DNA from: Chitinophagaceae bacterium
Lineage (GTDB): Bacteria > Bacteroidota > Bacteroidia > Chitinophagales > Chitinophagaceae
DNA length: 64,000 nucleotides
Direction of reading: 5' to 3'
Assembly (NCBI GenBank): GCA_016720775.1
Contig: JADKJX010000003.1
Location: 372,001 to 436,000, forward strand
Below the pieces are notes generated by a model, which saw only the letters and a list, made by a program, of their open reading frames with translations, ran no database searches and was not told where the DNA came from. Within the stretch, counting starts at the first letter, position 1. Each line of letters opens with the position of its first letter. Both the position numbers and the translations under genes were made by a program. Shown piece after piece: positions 49,501 to 57,833 of the stretch.

Positions 49501-49770
49501 TTAGCCTCGCTTTACCTTTTTAGCGGCAGGAAGCGCTGTTTTTTTAACTTCAGCTTCCTTTGGTTTTGCTGCCTCATTTTTATCAGCAGCCACTTTACTT
49601 TCGGTCTTTACCTTTTCTGAAGCAGTTACGTTTGCTGCATTTGAAATAACCGGTTGGTTCGCTTCTTTTTTAGCAGCTTCTTTTCTTTCTCTTACAGCTT
49701 CGGGAGTTTGAGCGGCAGCAACACTGCTGATTCCCATCATAACTATTGATGCCAGTAGTAATTTTTTCAT
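49501..49770 (-). CDS. Small secreted Lys/Ala/Glu-rich protein
   Basis: A protein of 89 residues, not recognised. The ATG at 49770 gives a signal peptide MKKLLLASIVMMGISSVAAA; the longer frame adds 16 residues without a signal. The mature part is low-complexity and charged (VRERKEAAKKEANQ, KVAADKNEAAKPKEAEVKKT) and ends in KKVKRG. It might coat nucleic acid or envelope polymers, but this is only suggested by charge. Confidence 0.55.
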   Translation of the reverse strand: MKKLLLASIVMMGISSVAAAQTPEAVRERKEAAKKEANQPVISNAANVTASEKVKTESKVAADKNEAAKPKEAEVKKTALPAAKKVKRG

Positions 49771-49918
49771 CGTGTTTGTTTTATTAAGTAAATAAAGAAT
49801 TGTTTGTCCGGTTGTCAAATGTATAATTTTCTATCAGAAAATAATCAGTCCATGTGATTTTTTTTAAGGATTTCTTTGCGTTTTCACCTTGATCCTGCTT
49901 TTTAACAGGATCGGGGCA

Positions 49919-50581
49919 TCAAATACTTAAGATTTTTAATGACGATTCATCAAAACAGGCCAGCGACGGAATTTTCAGATCTGCAGCATCCCACATTGTC
50001 TTTTGATTGACAGCGGGAGCCGGAACAACTACGCATTTCATGCCCGCGGCTTTTACGGCGATCATTCCATTGAAGGAGTCTTCGAAACAAATGCATTGCC
50101 AGGGAGAAGCAGCAAGTTCTTCGGCACAGTTCAGGTACACTTCCGGATGTGGTTTTCCAAAAGCCAGGTCGTTGGCAGATGATACAGCACCTAGATCATC
50201 CCGGATGTTCAGCAGATCAATTACCACTTCAATAAGCGCAGGCCCCGACGAAGTTGCCAGCCCGATATTAAAACCCCGTTCTTTAAAAAAATCAAAAATG
50301 TACGTTACACCGGGCAGCGGCTTGCCTTTTTGTTTTACTAAGTCAACAACCCGGCCGACTACCATATCTTCAGCATCCAATAATTTTTCTCCGGGAATTT
50401 TGAAATATGTAAACCAGAAATTTAAAAATTCTTTTGTTCGCAGCCCGGTTGTTTTTGCATATTGCTGCGGGGAAAGTTTCATGCCATACCCGGCAAAGAA
50501 TTCTTCTGCAGCCTGCTGCCACAGTGGTTCGGAGTCGATCAGCAAACCATCCATATCAAAAATCACGGTGTTCGGTTTCAT
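49919..50581 (-). CDS. HAD-superfamily phosphatase, beta-phosphoglucomutase-like
   Basis: Haloacid dehalogenase-like hydrolase of 220 residues with the cap-I architecture of sugar phosphatases (hexitol phosphatase HxpB-like). Motif I VIFDMDGLLIDSEPLW with nucleophile D9 and acid D11, motif II ATSSG, motif III lysine in GKPHPEVYL, motif IV CFEDSFNGMIA. Sugar-phosphate specificity cannot be fixed from sequence. Confidence 0.88.
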   Translation of the reverse strand: MKPNTVIFDMDGLLIDSEPLWQQAAEEFFAGYGMKLSPQQYAKTTGLRTKEFLNFWFTYFKIPGEKLLDAEDMVVGRVVDLVKQKGKPLPGVTYIFDFFKERGFNIGLATSSGPALIEVVIDLLNIRDDLGAVSSANDLAFGKPHPEVYLNCAEELAASPWQCICFEDSFNGMIAVKAAGMKCVVVPAPAVNQKTMWDAADLKIPSLACFDESSLKILSI

Positions 50582-50710
50582 GCCGGCAAATATACCGGTT
50601 TAAGTTTTTTTGTTTTTAAAAGACAGCATTCAGTAAAAAAACATGGGGGTGATTTCAATCACAGATTATATAAATTGCAGAAACTATCTTGCAGCAATAA
50701 AACCAGGTAA

Positions 50711-51475
50711 ATGAGTAAATGGCTTACCAGCATTAAAGAATCGGCGTTTGTAAAAAAAATTGTTTACATGGTCATCGGCTCTCTTTCTTACCCGGGCCTA
50801 AACCTGATCAACAGGTTGCAGGTAAACGGTATGGAAAAACTGCGAAGCCTTCCCAAAAGCAATGTAATGTTTGTAAGCAATCACCAGACTTATTTTGCCG
50901 AAGTGATTGCTATGCTGCATATTTTTGGTGCAGTCAGTTGGGGGAAAAAAAGAAAGCTGGGCATTCCTTACTATTTGTTGTGGCCTTATACACGGGTTCA
51001 GTTTGTATCGGCCGAAGAAACCATGAAGAAGAACTGGCTCAGCAAATTGTTTGCATTGGCGGGTTCCATTATGGTAAAACGGGTTTGGGTCACCGATGCA
51101 AAAGAAACAAGAAAAGGGCTTGACCCCAGTGATACCCGTAAAATTTCCCGGGCACTTGAAAAAAACTGGATTATTACTTTTCCGCAGGGAACCACTACGC
51201 CTTTTGTGCCGGGACGAAAAGGAACTGCTTTTATCATTAAACATCAAAAGCCGGTCGTAATACCGGTTGTGGTTGAAGGATTCAATACAGCGTTTGATAA
51301 AAAAGGCCTCAAACTCTTAAAAAAAGGAACCCGGCTTTCCATAACTTTTAAAGATCCGATGCAGATCGATTTTGAACAATCAACAGAAAAGATACTGGAA
51401 GATATTATGGATGCAATTGAGCAAAGCAAAAAATTTATGCCCGGCAGCAACCAACATGAAAACCTGCCGCAATAA
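50711..51475 (+). CDS. Lysophospholipid acyltransferase family protein (PlsC-like)
   Basis: Membrane-associated acyltransferase of 254 residues. The acyltransferase block I usually HX4D reads SNHQTYFAEV, and block III reads FPQGTTTPF rather than FPEGTR. The hydrophobic N-terminal segment and the PVVIPVVVEG strand are typical. It probably acylates lysophosphatidate or a related lipid. The shifted acidic residue in block I is unusual and lowers confidence in the exact reaction. Confidence 0.78.
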   Translation: MSKWLTSIKESAFVKKIVYMVIGSLSYPGLNLINRLQVNGMEKLRSLPKSNVMFVSNHQTYFAEVIAMLHIFGAVSWGKKRKLGIPYYLLWPYTRVQFVSAEETMKKNWLSKLFALAGSIMVKRVWVTDAKETRKGLDPSDTRKISRALEKNWIITFPQGTTTPFVPGRKGTAFIIKHQKPVVIPVVVEGFNTAFDKKGLKLLKKGTRLSITFKDPMQIDFEQSTEKILEDIMDAIEQSKKFMPGSNQHENLPQ

Positions 51476-51478
51476 GAT

Positions 51479-51991
51479 CTAGTCTTTTCCGAACAGTGCT
51501 TTCAATTCTGCCGCATCCTCCGGTTTCATTTTTCCTCCCAGGATCAGCCTGAGTTGTCTTCTTCGTAAAGCCCCTTCGTACAATTTTTTTTCATCCTCGG
51601 TTTCGGGTACCACCTGGTTTACTTTTCTTGGTTTGCCGTTGGGATCCAAAGCAACAAATGTATAATACGCTTCATTGCTTTTGTACCGGTATTGCTGTAT
51701 GGCATCTTCACCCCATACATTCAAATGCACTTCCATACTGCTGTTGAAAGAACGGGTGAGACATGCTTCAATGTGTACCACGTTGCCAAGTTTTATCGGG
51801 CTTTCAAAAGAGATATTATCAACCGACGCAGTAACTACAGGTGCGCCGCTGTGTTTCATAGCAGCCAATGCCGCAGCAATATCCATCCAGTACATCAACC
51901 GGCCACCCATCAGGTTTCCAAAGGTGTTGGTGTCGTTTGGCAACACCAGTTCTGTCATCACCACCAATGATTCACTCACTTTTTTATCCAT
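51479..51991 (-). CDS. Acyl-CoA thioesterase, hotdog fold
   Basis: Thioesterase of 170 residues. The start at 51991 (MDKKVSESLVVMTELVLPND) is chosen because the longer frame overlaps the promoter element. NTFGNLMGGRLMYWMDIAAA is the conserved hotdog helix with its catalytic-region Asp, followed by TASVDNISFESPIKLGNVVH and ETEDEKKLYEGA. It is convergent with the acyltransferase gene with 3 bases between stops. Confidence 0.88.
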   Translation of the reverse strand: MDKKVSESLVVMTELVLPNDTNTFGNLMGGRLMYWMDIAAALAAMKHSGAPVVTASVDNISFESPIKLGNVVHIEACLTRSFNSSMEVHLNVWGEDAIQQYRYKSNEAYYTFVALDPNGKPRKVNQVVPETEDEKKLYEGALRRRQLRLILGGKMKPEDAAELKALFGKD

Positions 51992-52004
51992 CGGATTTTT
52001 TTTG

Positions 52005-52012
52005 CAAAGATA
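52005..52012 (-). promoter_or_regulatory. -7 element of the thioesterase promoter
   Basis: TATCTTTG on the minus strand, 13 bases upstream of the chosen ATG. Confidence 0.45.
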
Positions 52013-52196
52013 AGTGGTTTTATACCCGGGGAGGTAAACACAAAACAGAAATCGCATGATGATGTGCATCGCAGAAGAACCGCAGTACCCTGACAATTAT
52101 TATTTTCATCAGTAAAAAATATGATATCAATTATGCTTTATTATTTGGCAGTTCGTCTTCGTTTTTCGAATTTCGTTAACTGAATTGCTTAACATT

Positions 52197-53426
52197 ATGA
52201 ATGAACCTGCGCCTATTTCATTTGAAAATACCGAATCTGCTTTTGCTGCCAAATCAAACGAGGAGTTAAAAAAAGCCAATTTCCTTTTTACCATGATGGG
52301 AAAACCCTGGCTGGTAAATGCAGGCTTGAAAATAACACCGGTTGCCATTAAGTGGCACGTACCCCTCACCAGGACCATCATACGGAAAACAATTTTCCAG
52401 CAGTTTGTAGGTGGAGAAACACTGGAACAAACGGCAAAAGTTGTTGACAAACTGGCAAAATACAACGTGCAGGTTATTCTTGATTACGGGGTAGAAGGAA
52501 AAGAAGGGGAGGAGAATTTTGAACAGGCACGGGATGAGTTCATAAAAGTAATTGACTATGCATCCACGCAGCCCAACATTCCTTTCATGAGTGTTAAGGT
52601 AACCGGCTTTGCACGGTTTGCCCTGCTGGAAAAACTGCATACAGAAATGAATAAAACAGAAGGAAGCCTGATTAAGCGTTACCTGAAAGCATTAGCCACG
52701 TTGTCTTCCGAAGAAAAAGACGAATGGCACCGGGTGAGGTTGCGTACCCAAAAAGTATGCGAAGAAGGCAGCCGAAAAAATGTGGGTGTTTTAATTGACG
52801 CAGAAGAAACATGGATACAGGATCCCGTAGATGCACTTACCATTTTAATGATGGATATTTTTAACCGGGGGAAAGTAGTTGTATATAATACCTTGCAGCT
52901 GTACCGCCACGACCGGTTGCAGTTCTTAATAGATTGTCATACCGCTGCAGTGGAAAGGGATTTTATTTTAGGTGCCAAATTAGTGCGGGGTGCTTACATG
53001 GAAAAAGAACGGAACAGGGCTGCCGAATTAAATTATCCTTCCCCTATACAGACCGATAAAGAAAGTTGCGACAGGGATTACAATGCCGCGGTTGAATATT
53101 GTGTTGAACATCTTGACCGGATCGCTCTCATCGTTGCATCGCATAATGAATACAGCAATTTATACACTACCCAGCTGCTTGATAAAAAAGGACTGACCCA
53201 CAACCACCCGCATGTTCACTTTTCGCAGCTTTATGGCATGAGTGATAACATCACGTTTAACCTGGCCAGGTCCGGGTGTTCTGTAAGCAAGTATTTGCCA
53301 TTTGGCCCCATTAAGGATGTGATACCTTATCTTATGCGCCGGGCCCAGGAAAACAGTTCCGTTTCAGGACAAACAGGCAGGGAGCTAAGCCTGATAAAAA
53401 AAGAAATAAAACGCCGGGATCTATAG
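52197..53426 (+). CDS. Proline dehydrogenase
   Basis: FAD-dependent TIM-barrel enzyme of 409 residues that oxidises proline to pyrroline-5-carboxylate. The ATG at 52197 is chosen over a TTG 12 bases upstream. Motifs: VQVILDYGVEGKE, FMSVKVTGFARF, VGVLIDAEETW, LVRGAYMEKERNRA and the proline-carboxylate-binding YLMRRAQENSSV. There is no fused aldehyde dehydrogenase, so it is the single-function form. Confidence 0.92.
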   Translation: MNEPAPISFENTESAFAAKSNEELKKANFLFTMMGKPWLVNAGLKITPVAIKWHVPLTRTIIRKTIFQQFVGGETLEQTAKVVDKLAKYNVQVILDYGVEGKEGEENFEQARDEFIKVIDYASTQPNIPFMSVKVTGFARFALLEKLHTEMNKTEGSLIKRYLKALATLSSEEKDEWHRVRLRTQKVCEEGSRKNVGVLIDAEETWIQDPVDALTILMMDIFNRGKVVVYNTLQLYRHDRLQFLIDCHTAAVERDFILGAKLVRGAYMEKERNRAAELNYPSPIQTDKESCDRDYNAAVEYCVEHLDRIALIVASHNEYSNLYTTQLLDKKGLTHNHPHVHFSQLYGMSDNITFNLARSGCSVSKYLPFGPIKDVIPYLMRRAQENSSVSGQTGRELSLIKKEIKRRDL

Positions 53427-53482
53427 GGGTAGAAATTATTCTACAAATAAGTATTCGCTGGTTTCGTTATAGGGGATTAAAT

Positions 53483-53490
53483 TATCTTTG
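53483..53490 (+). promoter_or_regulatory. -7 element before the DUF5916 gene
   Basis: TATCTTTG matches TAnnTTTG and ends 11 bases before the ATG at 53502. Confidence 0.5.
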
Positions 53491-53501
53491 GCAGCTAAGC
53501 A

Positions 53502-55967
53502 ATGTTAACACGCCTTATACTAACTTCTGCATTTTACTTACTCCTCTCTGTTACCCACGCACAACAGGTAAGGAGTATCCCGGCTGTTAAGATAAATCAA
53601 CCAATAAAAATTGACGGGAACCTGAATGACGAGGCATGGAGATCAATTGAGCCAACCGGTGATTTTATTGCTTCACAACCGGTGTTTGGGAGGCCTTCTG
53701 TTAAAAGAACGGTGGTTAAGATCGCTTACGATAACTCGGCCATATATGTTGGGGCTTATATGTATGAAGATCCCAGGAACATCCGCAGGCAGTTAACAGC
53801 AAGGGATGTGATCGACCGGCAGAATGTGGATATTTTTGCGGTTGGTTTTGATACCTATCACGATCACCAGAACGCATTTATCTTTCGGGTAACAGCCGCC
53901 AATGTGCAGGCAGATGCCAAACAATCTCAGAACGGGAGCAGCAACGGGGGCGTGGTAACTGATGCCAGCTGGGATGCCGTTTGGGAAAGTAAAACAAGCA
54001 TTAAAGAAGACGGGTGGGTGGCCGAGATAAAGATACCATTGAGCGCCGTCCGTTTTTCGAATAAAAATATACAGGATTGGGGGTTGAATTTCGGCAGGTT
54101 CATCCGTACCGAAAATGAGAACAGCATCTGGAATCCCATCAATCCTAACATTAGCGGTGAACTAAATCAATGGGGAGTATGGACCGGGTTAAGTAATATT
54201 AAAGCGCCCATCCGTTTATCTTTTCTTCCATACCTATCAGGAGGCGTACGGGTATCGCCAACAAACAACGGCGATGTAACCGAGTTTCTTAAGAGTGGCG
54301 GCATGGATGTTAAATACGGCATCAATGAAGGTTTTACGCTTGATATGACATTGATACCCGATTTTGCCCAGGTGCAAAGCGATAATGTTTTTCTTAACCT
54401 TTCTCCTTTCCAGGTAAAGTTTGATGATTACCGGCCCTTTTTTACTGAAGGAACAGAACTCTTTAATAAGGCCGGCCTTTTTTATTCACGAAGAATTGGA
54501 AACGCACCGGGGCTTTCGGCATCCGTGTTAACTGAATTTGGAAACAACCCGAATTACCAGATCATTAAAAATCCCGGTATAACAAGATTGTACAACGCTA
54601 CTAAGTTGTCGGGCCGCACAAAAGGAAATCTTGGTATTGGGATATTCAATGCAGTTTCTGTACCGATGTATGCCAAAATAAAGAATCTTAACACCGGGCA
54701 GGATTCAACCATTTTAACCGAACCCCTCACCAACTATAATATCCTCGTGCTTGACCAGGCTTTAAAACACCGGTCTTCTGTAAGTTTCACCAATACAAAC
54801 GTTTTGCGCAAAGGCAACACCCGCAATGCCAATGTGAGCAGTCTTGATATTTCAATGTTCGATAAAAAGAACAACTATAATTTTTCCGTTGCAGGAAAAT
54901 ACAGCAACATCTGGGGCAAGCAGGGAAATAAGAACGGCTTTACTACGGCTGCGGGCTTTGGTAAGGTGAGCGGCATTATTCAATACCGGGCAAACCTGGT
55001 GGTGGAAAGCGACAAATACGATCCCAACGACCTCGGGTATATTCAAAACAACAATTCCCTTGAATATAACGCCAACGTAAGCTATAATATAATAAGGCCA
55101 ACACGGTATTTTCTTAATTATTCGTACCGGGCAAGTTTCAGTAATATTTACCTGTACCGTCCATTTAACTGGGCAACCTTCCAGGTAAATGCCCGGGCTT
55201 TTTTCCTGTTCAGGAATTTCTGGGACCTGTCTTTTTCTTTCCAGAGCAGTCCAACCTGGAACAAGGATTATTTTGTTCATTCAAATGTTTACACCGGGTA
55301 TTTCCTGCGAAGAACACCATATTATTATTTTGGCATTTCCGGAAGTTCAGACAGCCGGAAGAAACTGTTCTTCAGTTGGGAACTTGGCGGGGCAGAATCT
55401 CCTTTGCCTAAAGATCCTTACTGGGCAACGAATTTGGGATTGCGGTACCGGGTCAGTGATAAACTTCAGTTCAGCGCAAGCATGAATATATTGCAGGACA
55501 GGGGAAACTGGGGCTGGTCGTTTCTTATCAATCCAGACGGATCACCCATCATTGCACGGCGAAATGTAAAAACCAATACGATGGTGTTGAGCGGCCAGTA
55601 TAATTTCAATTCCCGGATGAATGTGAACATACGCATGCGTCACTACTGGTCTCTTCTCAACAATACCAATTTCTATAACCTGAAACCGGATGGGTATTGG
55701 AATGAAGTTGCCTTTATCCCAAACCAGAATCTCAATTTCAACACCTTTAACGTGGATATGTTTTATACCTGGGATTTTTTACCCGGAAGCCGGTTTACCA
55801 TTGCCTGGAAAAATGCACTGGGCAGCAATGTAACCATCGATCCATATGCCAATACCAGTTATCTTAAAAATTTCGGCAGGGTGATCGATAATCCGCACAG
55901 CAATGAAGTGACAGTGAAACTTGTTTACTACCTCGACTACCTGAAATTGCGGAGAAGAAAAGCATAG
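53502..55967 (+). CDS. DUF5916 outer-membrane protein with N-terminal CBM9-like domain
   Basis: A protein of 821 residues with signal peptide MLTRLILTSAFYLLLSVTHAQ. Residues about 25-230 form a CBM9-like beta-sandwich (INQPIKIDGNLNDEAWRSIE, IAYDNSAIYVGAYMYEDP, EIKIPLSAVRFSNKN), and the rest is a DUF5916 barrel-like domain with many alternating aromatic strands (FRNFWDLSFSFQSSPTWNKD and the like). It is common in Bacteroidota; a role in binding carbohydrate at the outer membrane is inferred from the N-terminal domain. Confidence 0.83.
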   Translation: MLTRLILTSAFYLLLSVTHAQQVRSIPAVKINQPIKIDGNLNDEAWRSIEPTGDFIASQPVFGRPSVKRTVVKIAYDNSAIYVGAYMYEDPRNIRRQLTARDVIDRQNVDIFAVGFDTYHDHQNAFIFRVTAANVQADAKQSQNGSSNGGVVTDASWDAVWESKTSIKEDGWVAEIKIPLSAVRFSNKNIQDWGLNFGRFIRTENENSIWNPINPNISGELNQWGVWTGLSNIKAPIRLSFLPYLSGGVRVSPTNNGDVTEFLKSGGMDVKYGINEGFTLDMTLIPDFAQVQSDNVFLNLSPFQVKFDDYRPFFTEGTELFNKAGLFYSRRIGNAPGLSASVLTEFGNNPNYQIIKNPGITRLYNATKLSGRTKGNLGIGIFNAVSVPMYAKIKNLNTGQDSTILTEPLTNYNILVLDQALKHRSSVSFTNTNVLRKGNTRNANVSSLDISMFDKKNNYNFSVAGKYSNIWGKQGNKNGFTTAAGFGKVSGIIQYRANLVVESDKYDPNDLGYIQNNNSLEYNANVSYNIIRPTRYFLNYSYRASFSNIYLYRPFNWATFQVNARAFFLFRNFWDLSFSFQSSPTWNKDYFVHSNVYTGYFLRRTPYYYFGISGSSDSRKKLFFSWELGGAESPLPKDPYWATNLGLRYRVSDKLQFSASMNILQDRGNWGWSFLINPDGSPIIARRNVKTNTMVLSGQYNFNSRMNVNIRMRHYWSLLNNTNFYNLKPDGYWNEVAFIPNQNLNFNTFNVDMFYTWDFLPGSRFTIAWKNALGSNVTIDPYANTSYLKNFGRVIDNPHSNEVTVKLVYYLDYLKLRRRKA

Positions 55968-56048
55968 ATCCCTCCTTGTGTTCACAAACTTAACCGGGCA
56001 TTTTTTGATTTAAGAAACAAACACATTATATTGTAAAGAAAAAAAACT

Positions 56049-56552
56049 ATGAACCAGGAAAACACAGCCGATGTTTTAAATGTTGGAGAAACCAAAAAAC
56101 TTCCATCGGGGTTAAATGTATTAACCATTTTAACTTTTATTGGATGTGGAATTTTTGGCTTGCTAACGTTGCTTACGCCCGTTATAAATAAGTTCTTTCT
56201 GAACCTGATGGACAAAGCAGCGAGTTCCGGCCAGGATCTTTCTGCAAAGCAACTTGCTGATATGGAAAAAGGAAGAGCCGCCATTGAACTGACGACTCAA
56301 CACATGATACCATTGATAACCGTAGGCATGGTCGGTATCATACTGTGCTTTATAGGCGCTTTGTGGATGAGGAAATTAAAGAAAGATGGCTATTGGATAT
56401 ATGTTGCCGGTGAACTGGCGCCGATCCTGGCTATGTTTTTTATTATGGGAACAGCCCAGTATACCAGCATCTGGAGTTATATTATTGGTATTGGGATCCC
56501 GGTGCTTTTTGTGATTCTCTACACCCTGCAACGGAAACACCTCGTTAAATAG
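56049..56552 (+). CDS. Four-TM hypothetical membrane protein
   Basis: A membrane protein of 167 residues, not recognised. Hydrophobic segments lie at about 27-48, 85-107, 115-136 and 140-160; the loop between the first two contains SSGQDLSAKQLADMEKGRA. It starts with a hydrophilic 20-residue segment (MNQENTADVLNVGETKKLPS). No motif reveals a function. A terminator shared with the next gene follows. Confidence 0.65.
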   Translation: MNQENTADVLNVGETKKLPSGLNVLTILTFIGCGIFGLLTLLTPVINKFFLNLMDKAASSGQDLSAKQLADMEKGRAAIELTTQHMIPLITVGMVGIILCFIGALWMRKLKKDGYWIYVAGELAPILAMFFIMGTAQYTSIWSYIIGIGIPVLFVILYTLQRKHLVK

Positions 56553-56560
56553 ATCCATAA

Positions 56561-56590
56561 AAAAACCCGGAACACTGTTCCGGGTTTTTT
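56561..56590. terminator. Bidirectional terminator
   Basis: A 13-bp stem AAAAACCCGGAAC / GTTCCGGGTTTTT with an ACT loop between the convergent genes ending at 56552 and 56593. Confidence 0.9.
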
Positions 56591-56592
56591 TA

Positions 56593-57783
56593 TTACCAGG
56601 CTTTTGATGTGCTTCCGTTTACAAGTTTAATAAAGTAAAGGTGTTTGTTTTCAAAATAGTCGGGCATGGTTGCGTCTTTTTTTAACATCACCGGGCGGAA
56701 ATTAAAATCGCTTATTACTTTCAGGCTTTTATCGTTGATGTTATTCATGAAATTGTCTCCATGCTTTGCCAGCAATTTTGTAAAGAGATACACCGATTCA
56801 AAACCTTTGAACACCATATCGCCTGGGTAGGTTTTATACTTCTTCTTGTAATTGTCATTGATCCATTTACTGAGTTCATCCGCTTTATTGTTGAAGAAAG
56901 GCGATGTATAGTAAATGGGAAAATCGGCGAGTTCATTCTTTTTAGAAAGCGAGGCAAATCCATCCCAGGTTGGCATTCCGATCAACGTAATGTTATATGA
57001 TTTGCGGAGATCAGCACAGGCTTTTGAAATATTTCCTGCAAAAGTTTCATCCAGGCTTGCTCCGATCAACACGCTGTTCTCGTTGCTGTCGAGTTTTGTT
57101 TTTAGAAATGTGGCCGCCAGGTTGTTTTCAAAATTAATTATTTCAATGGGCAACAATGGTTTTCCATCCTGTTCATTGATCTGTTTGAAATAAGAGGTTA
57201 CCATGTCTTCCTGTACTCCCTGTTGCCGGCATAAGTAAATCTTATCTGTTCCGTGTTTTTGTAAAATATAACTATATATGGCTTCGCAATGCGACCGGAG
57301 GGTTGAGTTTACCACAACCAGAAACGGGTTTTTTGTAATGCCTGCATCATTGGGATAGGTTGCAGAAATAAAAGGAATGCTTTTTTGGAAAGCAAACCCT
57401 GCCAGTTGCAGGTACTCGGCATCTTTAACGCTGCCTATTATAAGTTGGAGGCTGTCTAATTTTTTATTCTGTATAAGCCAGGAAACCGGTTGGGTGTATG
57501 ATTTGGTATCGTAGATCGTAGCCTCAATATAATCATCGCCTGCCTGCAAACTATCCAGGGCAAGCTGGGCACCTCTTACAAAATCCACGGCCGGCATGAT
57601 AAACCTGGGTAAGTTCTGTTTGTACCGGAATGTATTGTTGCTGAAAACAGAATCAAGATAAAGCGGGGCAAAGATCCCGATCTTAACCGTGGATCGTTTT
57701 GTGGAATCAACCTGTGCATGGGCGCTGGTAAAATAAAAAACCGCCATAAAAAATAACCCGGCTGTCAGGAATCGCTTGTTCAT
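56593..57783 (-). CDS. Periplasmic binding protein-like (PBP1 fold) protein
   Basis: A secreted protein of 396 residues with signal peptide MNKRFLTAGLFFMAVFYFTSAHA. The body has the type I periplasmic-binding-protein look: VKIGIFAPLYLDSV, FVRGAQLALDSL, LQLIIGSVKDAEYLQLAGFA, IPFISATYPNDAG and, near the end, DMVFKGFESVYLFTKLL. In Bacteroidota such domains are often fused to LysM; here no LysM is seen. No transporter genes lie nearby, so the ligand and partner are unknown. guaA lies immediately upstream. Confidence 0.75.
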   Translation of the reverse strand: MNKRFLTAGLFFMAVFYFTSAHAQVDSTKRSTVKIGIFAPLYLDSVFSNNTFRYKQNLPRFIMPAVDFVRGAQLALDSLQAGDDYIEATIYDTKSYTQPVSWLIQNKKLDSLQLIIGSVKDAEYLQLAGFAFQKSIPFISATYPNDAGITKNPFLVVVNSTLRSHCEAIYSYILQKHGTDKIYLCRQQGVQEDMVTSYFKQINEQDGKPLLPIEIINFENNLAATFLKTKLDSNENSVLIGASLDETFAGNISKACADLRKSYNITLIGMPTWDGFASLSKKNELADFPIYYTSPFFNNKADELSKWINDNYKKKYKTYPGDMVFKGFESVYLFTKLLAKHGDNFMNNINDKSLKVISDFNFRPVMLKKDATMPDYFENKHLYFIKLVNGSTSKAW

Positions 57784-57803
57784 TTTAATTTTTCATTTTT
57801 AAT

Positions 57804-57821
57804 CTGCCTGCCGGCAGGCAG
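57804..57821. repeat. Perfect 18-base palindrome
   Basis: CTGCCTGCCGGCAGGCAG in the 50-base spacer between guaA and the PBP-like gene. GGCAGG words also occur in the rpsL-rpsG spacer (1555-1570). Confidence 0.7.
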
Positions 57822-57833
57822 GTTCTTCATTAT

